Below are positions 1 through 7,535 of a stretch of DNA of 64,000 bases, in pieces. Both the position numbers and the translations under genes were made by a program. Positions within the stretch are counted from its first letter, which is position 1. The number at the start of each line of letters is the position of its first letter. The stretch lies in assembly GCF_024753215.1 (NCBI RefSeq), contig NZ_JANUGV010000009.1, positions 61,759 through 125,758 on the forward strand. Reading direction: 5' to 3'. The notes beneath the pieces were generated by a model. That model ran no database searches. It had not been told where the DNA came from and worked only from the letters and a program-made list of their open reading frames with translations. Source of the stretch: Massilia solisilvae. Lineage in GTDB: Bacteria > Pseudomonadota > Gammaproteobacteria > Burkholderiales > Burkholderiaceae_D.

Positions 1-629
1 AACGGCGCGTAGTCGATGCGGGTGTCCGCCAGCGCGAGCGGCAGCTTGCCGAGCGCCTGCACGCAGTCCACCATCCACAGCGCCTCGCGGCCCTCTTCGC
101 GCATCACCGCTTCGATGCCCGCCAGGTCGGAGACCACGCCGGTCTCGTTGTTCGCCGCCATGGTGCACACCAGCGCGGCCTCCGGCGCCAGCGCGCGCAG
201 CACGTCCAGCCGGTGGCGGCCCTTGCCATCGACCGGCAGGCAGGCCAGTTCCAGCTTGGTCCCGAGCAGCCGGTTCCAGTGCGCCAGGCTCTCGGGCACC
301 GCCTTGTGGTCGGTCGCGCCGTACACCAGCAGCGTGCCGCAGGGCTGGCCCGCCAGCTGCCGTTCGCGCACCTGCGCCAGGGCCGACACCACCGCCGTCT
401 GGATGCCTTCGGTTGCGCCGCTCGTGAACATCAGCCGGCCGCCGCCCGCGCCAATCACGCGCCGGGCACAGGCGCGCGCCTCGTCCAGCACCCGCTTGGC
501 GCGTATGCCGGTTGCATGGCTGCTGCTCGGGTTGCCGAAGCGCTCCGCCATCACGTCCACCGCCGCCTCGACGGCGACAGGCAGGGTGGCACAGGTGGCG
601 TTCGCGTCCAGATAAATCTCGTTGTTCAT
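1..629 (-). CDS. Cysteine desulfurase-like class V aminotransferase, partial
   Basis: PLP-dependent class V aminotransferase fold of the NifS/IscS type, which removes sulfur from cysteine; the true substrate cannot be told from this part. About 209 N-terminal residues are present. They start with MNNEIYLDANATC, followed by a FGNPSSSHATG segment, SGATEGIQTAV (cofactor phosphate binding), ATDHKAV (the stacking His) and MVDCVQALGK (the Asp that binds the pyridine nitrogen). The window edge cuts the gene just before the expected SGHK lysine. It is divergent from an Lrp/AsnC regulator across an AT-rich 150-base gap, so that regulator may control it. A cysteine-derivative lyase role is also possible. 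Confidence 0.8.
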   Translation of the reverse strand, partial: MNNEIYLDANATCATLPVAVEAAVDVMAERFGNPSSSHATGIRAKRVLDEARACARRVIGAGGGRLMFTSGATEGIQTAVVSALAQVRERQLAGQPCGTLLVYGATDHKAVPESLAHWNRLLGTKLELACLPVDGKGRHRLDVLRALAPEAALVCTMAANNETGVVSDLAGIEAVMREEGREALWMVDCVQALGKLPLALADTRIDYAP

Positions 630-778
630 AAAAAAATTGCCAAAAACCTAAAATAGTGGCTCGGTTCGTGTTATTGTTGGGTAATATGTTACAAAGTTGC
701 GCAGAAGAAGACGTTCCAAAATCTCTGATTTGTGGTCAAAATAAAGCAGAAGTGTTCTCATAATCACAAAAATTGAAA

Positions 779-1264
779 ATGAATTCACTCGATAAGTTTG
801 ATTGCGCGATTTTGGCTGCGCTCCAGGCCGACGCCACCCTTTCCATTTCCGGCCTGTCCGAAAAGGTCGGCCTGTCCAGCACCCCCTGCTGGAAAAGGGT
901 CAAGCGGCTGGAGGAAGAGGGCTATATCGAAAGCCGCGTCAGCATCGTCAACCGCCAGAAGGTCGGGCTGCCGGTGACCGTGTTCGTCAGCGTGCGCACC
1001 AGCGAGCACGACGAAAAATGGCTGGAGCGCTTCGCCTCGGCCGTCACGGCGCTGCCCGAGGTGCTCGAGTTCCACCGCATGAGCGGCGACGTGGACTACC
1101 TGCTCAAGGTGGTCACCACCGACATCGACGGCTACGACCGTTTCTACAAGAAGCTGATCAAGACCGCCCAGCTGACCGGGGTGTCGTCGGCGTTCTCGAT
1201 GGAGCAGATCAAGTCCACCACCGCGCTGCCGCTGGAACTGATCTCGCACGGCTTGCCGGCCTGA
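779..1264 (+). CDS. Lrp/AsnC family transcriptional regulator
   Basis: A 161-residue protein with the usual length and order of the Lrp/AsnC family: an N-terminal winged helix-turn-helix (residues about 5-60, including SSTPCWKRVKRLEEEGYI) and a C-terminal RAM/ligand-binding domain (about 70-150, with SGDVDYLLKV and a YDRFYKKLI helix). These regulators form dimers to octamers and respond to amino acids. The ATG at 779 is preferred over an in-frame TTG six bases upstream because family members begin close to the LDKFDCAIL helix. The gene diverges from the cysteine desulfurase-like gene, which suggests that enzyme, or sulfur/amino-acid metabolism, as a target (inference). Confidence 0.9.
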   Translation: MNSLDKFDCAILAALQADATLSISGLSEKVGLSSTPCWKRVKRLEEEGYIESRVSIVNRQKVGLPVTVFVSVRTSEHDEKWLERFASAVTALPEVLEFHRMSGDVDYLLKVVTTDIDGYDRFYKKLIKTAQLTGVSSAFSMEQIKSTTALPLELISHGLPA

Positions 1265-1331
1265 GCGCCTACCCGCATCGGCGAAAAATCTGCGATGATG
1301 TCGGCCGTTCGATAACAACGGAGACAACTCA

Positions 1332-2465
1332 ATGCCATCGACCATGAAAGCGGCGCCGCTCGCGCTTGCCGCGCTGCTGCTCGCATCGCACGCCGCGGCG
1401 GCGGATGAACAGGTAGTGAAAATCGGCGTGTCCGGACCGCTGTCCGGCCCGAACGCCTTCGCCGGCAAGGACGACGAAAACGGCGTGCGCCTCGCGGTCG
1501 AGGAGCTCAACGCGCAGAAAATCAAGGTGGGCGGCAAGACGGTCCGCTTCGAGCTCGTGTCCGAGGACGACCAGGGCGACCCCAAGGCCGGCGTGAACGT
1601 GGCGCAGAAGTTCGTGGACGCGGGCGTCAAGTACGTGCTGGGGCCATACAACTCGGGCGTGGCCATTCCCGCTTCGCGCATCTACAACGACGCCGGCGTG
1701 CTCATGTCCACGGTCGGCACCAACCCCAAGATCACGCAGGGCGGCTACGGCACCGTGTTTCGCATCGTCGCCAGCGACACTCAGGTGGGAGGCTCGGTGG
1801 CGAACTACGCGGCCAAGGACCTGAAGATCAAGAACATCGGCGTGATCGACGACCGCACCGCATTCGGCCAGGGCATCGCGGACGAATTCACGCGCCGCGC
1901 CAAGGCCGCCGGCATGAACGTGGTGGGCCGCGAGTTCACCAACGACAAGGCCAGCGACTTCTCGGCCATCCTCACGGCGCTCAAGGCCAAGCGCGTGGAT
2001 GCGATTTTCTTTGGCGGCTACGCCCCGCAAGCCGCGCCCATGGCGCGCCAGATGAAGCAGTTCGGCATGACCGCCAAACTCCTGGGCGGCGACACGCTGT
2101 GCAGCCCCGAGATGGCCAAGCTGGGCGGCGACGCCGTGGGCGACAACGTGCGCTGCGCGCAGGCCGGCGCAATCCTCGAAAAGCAGGCGGCCGGCCCGGC
2201 CTTCATCGCCAAGTTCAAGGCGCGCTTCAAGCGCGACCCGGACGTGTACGCCCCCTCGTTCTACGACCAGACGATGTTCATCGCCCAGTCCATGAAGACC
2301 GCCAACTCGGTCGAACCGGCCAAGGTGAATGCCGCACTGCGCTCGGGCAGCTACCAGGGCGTGGTGGGCACCTATGCCTACGACCCGGCGGGCAACCTGA
2401 AAAAGACCACCGTCACGGTGTACACCTTCAAGAACGGCGCGCTTTCGCCACTGGCGAGCTATTGA
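1332..2465 (+). CDS. Branched-chain amino acid-type ABC transporter substrate-binding protein
   Basis: A 377-residue periplasmic binding protein of the type 1 (LivJ/LivK) fold. A signal peptide covers about residues 1-23, with hydrophobic core APLALAALLLASHAAAA. The mature start VVKIGVSGPLSGPNAFAGKD is the classic N-terminal strand and ligand loop, and PYNSGVAIPASRIYNDAGV is the second family signature. GGAGA lies about eight bases before the ATG; a second in-frame ATG at 1344 would give a shorter signal peptide. No permease or ATPase gene lies beside it, so it is an orphan receptor that uses a transporter elsewhere. It may bind leucine-type amino acids or another small amide; the ligand cannot be read from sequence. 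Confidence 0.9.
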   Translation: MPSTMKAAPLALAALLLASHAAAADEQVVKIGVSGPLSGPNAFAGKDDENGVRLAVEELNAQKIKVGGKTVRFELVSEDDQGDPKAGVNVAQKFVDAGVKYVLGPYNSGVAIPASRIYNDAGVLMSTVGTNPKITQGGYGTVFRIVASDTQVGGSVANYAAKDLKIKNIGVIDDRTAFGQGIADEFTRRAKAAGMNVVGREFTNDKASDFSAILTALKAKRVDAIFFGGYAPQAAPMARQMKQFGMTAKLLGGDTLCSPEMAKLGGDAVGDNVRCAQAGAILEKQAAGPAFIAKFKARFKRDPDVYAPSFYDQTMFIAQSMKTANSVEPAKVNAALRSGSYQGVVGTYAYDPAGNLKKTTVTVYTFKNGALSPLASY

Positions 2466-2547
2466 ACAGCAAGCGTTCCGGCGGCTCGGCGGCGCAAGGG
2501 GTATCCTTGTCGCCGCTTGACGCCAACACCACTCCAGGACTCCATTC

Positions 2548-4362
2548 ATGAACAACAAATCCGCACTCGGCGCGCTCGCCATCGCCGCCGCACTGGCATG
2601 CGCCGGCGCATCTGCCGACACGGCCGCACCGGCCGTATCCAGCGCCGCGCATCCTGCCCAGGTGAGCGTAGCGGGCAAGCAGCTTGGCGCGCTCGCCGAC
2701 GAATACTATGACGCGCTGGCGCGCTTCGACCCTGTGGCCGCGGGCGAAAGCGGCGACAACCGCTTCTACGACCAGATCGGCATGTCGATCTCGCCGGCCG
2801 AGCGCGCAAAGCAGTTCGGCCTGTACAAGGGCTACCTCAAGCGCCTGCACGCGATCCCCCGCGAGCAGCTGACGCCCACCGACCGGACCAGCTACGACAT
2901 CCTCGATTACGAGCTCAAGACGGCGCTGCGCTTCGAGCCCTTCCCCGAGCACCTGCTGCCGATTAACCAGATGGACAGCGTGCCCGTCATGCTCGCGAAC
3001 TACGCCAGCGGCGAAGGCGCGCAGCCGCTGGTCACGGTGCGCGACTACAAGGCCTACCTGAACCGCCTGCGCCAGCTCGGTCCGTGGATCGACCAGGCGA
3101 TCGCCAACATGCGCGAAGGGGTCAGGCTAGGGGTCGTGCAGCCGCAAGCGCTGATGAAGTCGGCCCTGCCGCAGTTCAAGCAGCTGGTGTCGAACAAGCT
3201 TGACGAAAACATCTACTACACGCCGGTGAAGCACTTCCCGGCCAGGTTCACGGACGCGGAAAAACGCGAGCTCACCGAGGCCTATCGCGGCACCATCGAC
3301 AAGACGCTCAACCCCGCGCTGGCGCGCCTTGCGACCTTCATCGAAAAGGAATACCTGCCGCACTGCCGCACCAGCACCGGCTGGAGCGCCCTGCCGAACG
3401 GGAAGGCGTGGTACCTGGCGCGCGTTGCCAGCCAGACCACCACCGCGCTCACGCCAGAGCAGATCCACCAGACCGGCCTGCGCGAAGTGGCGCGCATCCA
3501 GGGCGAATACGCGCGCATCGGGCCGAAGATGGGCTACAACGGCCCGGCCGGCGGCCTGCCGGCGTGGGTATCGGAGCAAGCCAGGTTCAAGCCGTTCAAG
3601 ACCGACAAGGAAGTGATCGACGTGTACCGCAAGCTCGACGCCGAGCTGCGCCAGAAGCTGCCCAAGCTGTTTTCGCTGCGGCCAAAGACGCCGCTCGACC
3701 TGCGCCTCGAGCCCGAGCTGTCGCGCGCCACCGCCTCGGACCACTACACGCCGCCGGCGGTGGACGGCACACGCCCCGGCGTGTTCTGGTCGGTGGTGAA
3801 CGATCCTAAACAGTACGGCAGCACCGGCATGGTGACGCTGTTCCTGCACGAGGGCCAGCCGGGCCACCACTTCCACATCGCGCTGATGCAGGAGCTGAAC
3901 CTGCCCAACTTCCGCAAGTTCGGCGGCAACAACGCGTTCACCGAAGGCTGGGCGCTGTATGCCGAGACGCTGGGCACCGAGATGGGCCTGTACAACAAGC
4001 CCGAGGACTGGTTCGGCCACCTGAACGACGAGATGCTGCGCGCCGTGCGGCTGGTGGTGGACACCGGCATGCACGCCAAGGGCTGGACGCGCGAGCAGTC
4101 GATCCAGTACATGCGCGAGACGCTGGGCTATCCGGAATCGCTGGCGCGCAGCGAGACCGAACGCTACATGGCATGGCCGGCGCAAGCGCTGGGCTACAAG
4201 GTGGGCGCGCTCAAGATCCAGGAACTGCGCCAGCGCGCGGAGAAGGCGCTGGGGCCGAAGTTCAGCCTGCCCAGGTTCCACGAGATCGTGCTGGACGAGG
4301 GCACGCTGCCGCTGTCGCTGCTGGAGACGAAGGTGGACCGCTGGATCGCGGCTTCGCGCTAG
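2548..4362 (+). CDS. Exported DUF885 family metallohydrolase
   Basis: A 604-residue protein with a Sec signal peptide (about residues 1-23, ending SADTA). It is full length for the DUF885 family, a group of largely uncharacterised proteins related to gluzincin carboxypeptidases. The family signature LFLHEGQPGHHFHIAL is present around residue 430, where the HEGxPGHH segment supplies the likely metal-binding histidines and catalytic Glu, and NNAFTEGWALYAE downstream holds the likely third-ligand Glu. The C-terminal YMAWPAQALGYKVG motif is also typical. An AGGA sequence precedes the ATG. It follows the binding protein gene by 82 bases. Probable periplasmic peptidase; substrate unknown. Confidence 0.85.
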   Translation: MNNKSALGALAIAAALACAGASADTAAPAVSSAAHPAQVSVAGKQLGALADEYYDALARFDPVAAGESGDNRFYDQIGMSISPAERAKQFGLYKGYLKRLHAIPREQLTPTDRTSYDILDYELKTALRFEPFPEHLLPINQMDSVPVMLANYASGEGAQPLVTVRDYKAYLNRLRQLGPWIDQAIANMREGVRLGVVQPQALMKSALPQFKQLVSNKLDENIYYTPVKHFPARFTDAEKRELTEAYRGTIDKTLNPALARLATFIEKEYLPHCRTSTGWSALPNGKAWYLARVASQTTTALTPEQIHQTGLREVARIQGEYARIGPKMGYNGPAGGLPAWVSEQARFKPFKTDKEVIDVYRKLDAELRQKLPKLFSLRPKTPLDLRLEPELSRATASDHYTPPAVDGTRPGVFWSVVNDPKQYGSTGMVTLFLHEGQPGHHFHIALMQELNLPNFRKFGGNNAFTEGWALYAETLGTEMGLYNKPEDWFGHLNDEMLRAVRLVVDTGMHAKGWTREQSIQYMRETLGYPESLARSETERYMAWPAQALGYKVGALKIQELRQRAEKALGPKFSLPRFHEIVLDEGTLPLSLLETKVDRWIAASR

Positions 4363-4374
4363 TCGCAATGTAGG

Positions 4375-4395
4375 GTGGGCGGGTTTCCCGCCCAC
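4375..4395. repeat. REP-like palindrome, GTGGGC family
   Basis: A perfect inverted repeat with nine-base arms (GTGGGCGGG / CCCGCCCAC) around TTT, followed by CGCGTCCA. Similar palindromes ending in CTGCCCACGC occur at 13378-13395 and 44066-44082, all between genes, so this is a dispersed extragenic repeat family. It lies between the convergent DUF885 and nrdG genes and may also stop transcription. Confidence 0.75.
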
Positions 4396-4430
4396 GCGTC
4401 CAGCCAACGCATGCGTGACCGCAGCAACGG

Positions 4431-5114
4431 CTACCCGACCCGCAGTTCCACCTGTAACCCCGCAGCCTGCACCGCCCCGGTCATGGGCCGTGCGGGAAAG
4501 CTGATCCGCTGGCCGTCGCGCCGGACCGGCTGCAATACCAGGTTTCGCACTCCCATCCCGGCCACCTGCCGGGACATCCTCTCCACATCGTCCGGGTCCA
4601 ACATCGACGGATCGACCGTGCAGCGCACCTCATGCGCCACACTTGAGGCCAACAACCGCCGCAGCGATTCGCGCGCGGCGTCTCCGCTGTCCGCGCCGGT
4701 GATGCGTTCGTAAGCGTCGAATGGCGCCTTCACATCAAAACCCACCCAGTCCAGCAGCGGCAGCGCGGCCTGCAGCCGTTCAGGATAGGCGCCGCCCGTG
4801 TGCAGGGCGGTGGCAAAACCGAGCGCTCGCACCTGGGCCAGCGCATCCGGCAGGCCGCGCTGCAGCAGCGGCTCGCCGCCGCTGAACACCACACCGTCCA
4901 GCAGCCCGCGCCTTGAGTGCAGCCACGCCAGCACCTGCTGCCACGACGTGGCGCCGGGCGCGGCCGGCTCGCGCGGCAGCAGGTGCGGATTGTGGCAGTA
5001 GCCGCAGCGCCACGGGCAGCCCTGCGTGAAAACGACTGCGGCCAGCCGTCCCGGGAAGTCGATGGTGGTGAACGGCGCCAGTCCGCCGACCGCCACCTCC
5101 CTGTGTTCACGCAT
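4431..5114 (-). CDS. nrdG: Anaerobic ribonucleotide reductase activating protein (radical SAM)
   Basis: A 227-residue radical SAM activase that uses an iron-sulfur cluster and S-adenosylmethionine to place the glycyl radical on class III ribonucleotide reductase. The cluster motif CPWRCGYC (CX3CX2C) is near residue 34, after TTIDFPGRLAAVVFTQG; VFSGGEPLLQ follows near residue 75 as the SAM-binding GGE motif. The ATG overlaps the end of the small nrdD' gene by eight bases, so translation is probably coupled. This is the last gene of the nrdD-nrdD'-nrdG operon. The length is that of the pyruvate-formate-lyase-activase-like NrdG subgroup rather than the shorter E. coli protein. Confidence 0.92.
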   Translation of the reverse strand: MREHREVAVGGLAPFTTIDFPGRLAAVVFTQGCPWRCGYCHNPHLLPREPAAPGATSWQQVLAWLHSRRGLLDGVVFSGGEPLLQRGLPDALAQVRALGFATALHTGGAYPERLQAALPLLDWVGFDVKAPFDAYERITGADSGDAARESLRRLLASSVAHEVRCTVDPSMLDPDDVERMSRQVAGMGVRNLVLQPVRRDGQRISFPARPMTGAVQAAGLQVELRVG

Positions 5115-5289
5115 GCGCCATCGCCGGCAGCGCGCGCGCTTCGGTGAAATGGCGGCGCTCGTGGTGCTCGCCCTGCTTGCCGGGGTTGAACTCCGATACC
5201 GGGCGGTGGTAGCCCATCACGCGGGTCCAGACCTCGCAGCGCTGGCGTTCGTGGTCGGCGAGCTGGTGTTGTTGGTGTTTGTCGGACAT
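5107..5289 (-). CDS. nrdD': Separate glycyl-radical segment of class III ribonucleotide reductase
   Basis: A 60-residue protein that matches only the extreme C terminus of NrdD. TRVMGYHRPVSEFNPGKQ followed by EHHERRHF corresponds to the glycyl-radical loop (E. coli RTCGYL...FNAGKQEE), so the Gly of MGY near residue 26 is the expected radical site. It has its own ribosome binding site (AGAAAGGAAA before ATG), starts 30 bases after the stop of the large subunit, and overlaps nrdG. Known NrdD proteins mostly carry this segment at their own C terminus; here it must act in trans as a small subunit. Function is inferred from the motif and the operon. Confidence 0.85.
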   Translation of the reverse strand: MSDKHQQHQLADHERQRCEVWTRVMGYHRPVSEFNPGKQGEHHERRHFTEARALPAMAHA

Positions 5290-5319
5290 GGGATTTCCTT
5301 TCTTGGTTCGGGTGGGTGA

Positions 5320-7068
5320 TCAGGAAGCGCGGCGCGCGAGCAGTTCCTCGTCGCAGCGCGGGCAGAACTCGTGTTCCCCGGCCAGGTAGCCGTGGACCGG
5401 GCAAATCGAAAACGTCGGCGTCACCGTGATGTACGGAAGACGGAAACGCGACAGCGCGGTGCGCACCAGGTTGCGGCACGCCTCGGCCGATGAGATGCGC
5501 TCGCGCATGTACAGGTGCAGCACCGTGCCGCCCGTGTAGCGGGTCTGCAGTTGGTCCTGCCGCGCGAGCGCTTCGAACGGATCGTCGGTAAAACCGACCG
5601 GCAGCTGGGTCGAGTTGGTGTAGTACGGGCGCTGCTCGCTGCCGGCCTGCAGGATGCCGGGCCAGCGTTTGCGGTCTTCCTTGGCGAAGCGGTAGGTGGT
5701 GCCTTCGGCCGGTGTCGCTTCCAGGTTGTACAGGTTGCCCGTCTCCTCCTGGTAGGCACGCATGCGCTCGCGCAGGCGCTCCAGCAGGCGCAGCGCCAGC
5801 GCGTGCCCCTGTTCGCTGCTGATGTCCGCCGTGCCGCCGCTGAAGTTGCGCACCATCTCGTTCACGCCGTTCACGCCGATGGTCGAGAAGTGGTTGCGCA
5901 GCGTGCCGAGGTAGCGCTTGGAGTACGGGAACAGGCCCTCGTCCATCAGGCGCTGCACCAGGCGCCGCTTGATCTCGAGGCTGTCGCGCGCAAGGTCGGC
6001 CAGGCGGTCCACCTGCGCCATCAAGGCCCGCTCGTCGCCCGCGTACAGGTAGCCAAGGCGCGCGCAGTTCAGCGTCACCACTCCGATCGAGCCGGTCTGC
6101 TCGGCCGAACCGAACAGCCCGTTGCCGCGCTTGAGCAGCTCGCGCAGGTCCAGTTGCAGGCGGCAGCACATCGAACGAATCTGGTTCGGCTTCATGTCCG
6201 AGTTCAGGAAGTTCTGGAAGTACGGGAGGCCGTACTTGGCCGTCATCGCGAACAGGCGCTCGGCGTTGGGCGACTCCCACGGGAAATCGCTGGTGATGTT
6301 GTAGGTCGGGATCGGGAAGGTGAACGCGCGGCCTCGCCGGTCGCCCGCGCTCATCACCTCGATGTAGGCGCGATTGATCAGGTCCATCTCTTCTTGCAGG
6401 TCGCCGTACGCGAACGGCATCTCGGCGCCGCCGATGACCGGCACCTGCTCGCGCAGGTCTTCCGGGCACACCCAGTCGAAGGTGAGGTTGGTGAACGGTG
6501 TCTGCGTGCCCCAGCGCGATGGCACGTTGAGGTTGTAGATGAACTCCTGCATCCCCTGCCGCACCTGTTCGTATCCAAGCGCGTCCTTGCGCACGAACGG
6601 CGCCAGGTAGGTGTCGAACGAACTGAACGCCTGCGCCCCCGCCCACTCGTTCTGCAGGGTGCCGAGGAAGTTGACCATCTGGCCCAGCGCGGTGGAGAAG
6701 TGCCTGGGCGGGTCGGCCTCGGGCTTGCCCGGCACGCCGTTGAAGCCCTCGTACAGCACCTGGCGCAAAGACCAGCCCGCGCAGTAGCCGGACAGCATAT
6801 CGAGGTCATGAATGTGGAAATCGGCTTCGCGGTGGGCCTGGCCGATCTCGGGCGGGTACACCTGCGACAGCCAATAGTTGGCGATCACCTTGCCCGATAC
6901 GTTCAGGATCAGGCCACCGAGCGAATAGCCCTGGTTGGCGTTGGCGCGCACGCGCCAGTCGGCGCGCTCGAGGTATTCGTCGACGCTGGCGGCGACGTCG
7001 ACCAGGGTACGGCTGTTGTCGGCCGCCGGACTGGCGGGCGTTGGTGGCAAAACCTGAAGGTGCAGCAT
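5320..7068 (-). CDS. nrdD: Anaerobic ribonucleoside-triphosphate reductase, large (barrel) part
   Basis: Catalytic barrel of class III ribonucleotide reductase, which makes deoxynucleotides without oxygen. With the start at 7068 it has 582 residues. Features typical of NrdD include DFHIHDLDMLSGYCAGWSL, NLNVPSRWGTQTPFTNLTFD, and a C-terminal zinc-ribbon-like CPVHGYLAGEHEFCPRC. The protein stops there, without the glycyl-radical loop found in nrdD', and there is no room for an N-terminal ATP-cone. A weak GGAG precedes the chosen ATG; an in-frame ATG 45 bases upstream is the alternative, and longer versions would run back towards the riboswitch. The long leader carries a cobalamin riboswitch. 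Confidence 0.9.
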   Translation of the reverse strand: MLHLQVLPPTPASPAADNSRTLVDVAASVDEYLERADWRVRANANQGYSLGGLILNVSGKVIANYWLSQVYPPEIGQAHREADFHIHDLDMLSGYCAGWSLRQVLYEGFNGVPGKPEADPPRHFSTALGQMVNFLGTLQNEWAGAQAFSSFDTYLAPFVRKDALGYEQVRQGMQEFIYNLNVPSRWGTQTPFTNLTFDWVCPEDLREQVPVIGGAEMPFAYGDLQEEMDLINRAYIEVMSAGDRRGRAFTFPIPTYNITSDFPWESPNAERLFAMTAKYGLPYFQNFLNSDMKPNQIRSMCCRLQLDLRELLKRGNGLFGSAEQTGSIGVVTLNCARLGYLYAGDERALMAQVDRLADLARDSLEIKRRLVQRLMDEGLFPYSKRYLGTLRNHFSTIGVNGVNEMVRNFSGGTADISSEQGHALALRLLERLRERMRAYQEETGNLYNLEATPAEGTTYRFAKEDRKRWPGILQAGSEQRPYYTNSTQLPVGFTDDPFEALARQDQLQTRYTGGTVLHLYMRERISSAEACRNLVRTALSRFRLPYITVTPTFSICPVHGYLAGEHEFCPRCDEELLARRAS

Positions 7069-7240
7069 GGGCCGTGCTCCGCGTTGGGGGGTGGAGCGTC
7101 GGCGCTGCGCCATGCCGCCAGCGGGGGCGCACGGTCGAGCGGCGGCAAAGCCGGCCAATCGGCACGCGAACCAGCTGGAAAACAAGCGCGACTTCTCGCC
7201 GGGACACCCCGCCCCGTTCAAAGGAAAAAATCGCGTTGCG

Positions 7241-7390
7241 GCAGGTCTCCTGGCTCTCGGATCAACGCGCTTCACCTGCCTTCCCGAACACGTTCAGTGG
7301 CATGTGGCGGCGAAGCGCTCGCCGATGACAGTTGCGGGGGCAGCCCCGGATTTCGAGCCAGGCTCGGCACCGGATTCCCTTTTAATCCCT
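7241..7390 (-). promoter_or_regulatory. Cobalamin (B12) riboswitch
   Basis: On the minus strand the B12 box AGCCAGGAGACCTGC (7256-7242) ends the element. The conserved core CTGCCCCCGCAACTGT (7343-7328) and a GGGAATCCGGTGCCGAG start (about 7387-7371) precede it, in the right order and spacing. Adenosylcobalamin binding normally shuts off the downstream gene. Here that gene is nrdD, a B12-independent reductase, which makes sense if a B12-dependent class II reductase is encoded elsewhere. Confidence 0.93.
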
Positions 7391-7418
7391 CAAGAAAAAG
7401 GAACCGACAACGGAACCG

Positions 7419-7448
7419 AGTATAGAAGGCGGGGTTGGGCCAAATCAA
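7419..7448 (-). promoter_or_regulatory. Predicted sigma70 promoter of the nrdD operon
   Basis: Minus-strand -35 TTGATT (7448-7443), an 18-base spacer, and -10 TATACT (7424-7419). Transcription would begin near 7412, just ahead of the cobalamin riboswitch. Confidence 0.6.
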
Positions 7449-7454
7449 GCTTTT

Positions 7455-7500
7455 CTACTAAATATATTAACCTAGGACAAAAACACACTAGATCTAGTAG
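7455..7500. promoter_or_regulatory. Putative pair of NrdR boxes upstream of nrdD
   Basis: Two 16-base sites resemble the NrdR consensus acaCwAtATaTwGtgt: 7485-7500 (ACACTAGATCTAGTAG, strong) and 7455-7470 (weaker, CTACTAAATATATTAA). Their centres are 30 bases apart, about three helical turns, close to the known spacing of NrdR box pairs. They lie directly upstream of the predicted -35. NrdR represses ribonucleotide reductase operons when dATP is high. Confidence 0.6.
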
Positions 7501-7525
7501 CCCGGCCGGTGATCAGGCGGCCGGG
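7501..7525 (-). terminator. Hairpin after the M14 carboxypeptidase gene
   Basis: A perfect eight-base stem (CCCGGCCG / CGGCCGGG) with a nine-base loop, ten bases past the stop of the M14 gene. There is no T-run, so it may stop transcription weakly or protect the 3' end. Confidence 0.4.
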
Positions 7526-7535
7526 ACGATACTGC

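Noticed and set aside
5320..5322. NrdD stop as a simple sequencing error that splits one gene
   Set aside because: The small gene has its own good ribosome site and ATG after a 30-base non-coding spacer, which favours a real split; read checking is still advised.
4730..7425. Long frames overlapping the nrdD operon on both strands
   Set aside because: NrdD, NrdD' and NrdG motifs fix the true frame; one of these frames also runs through the riboswitch.
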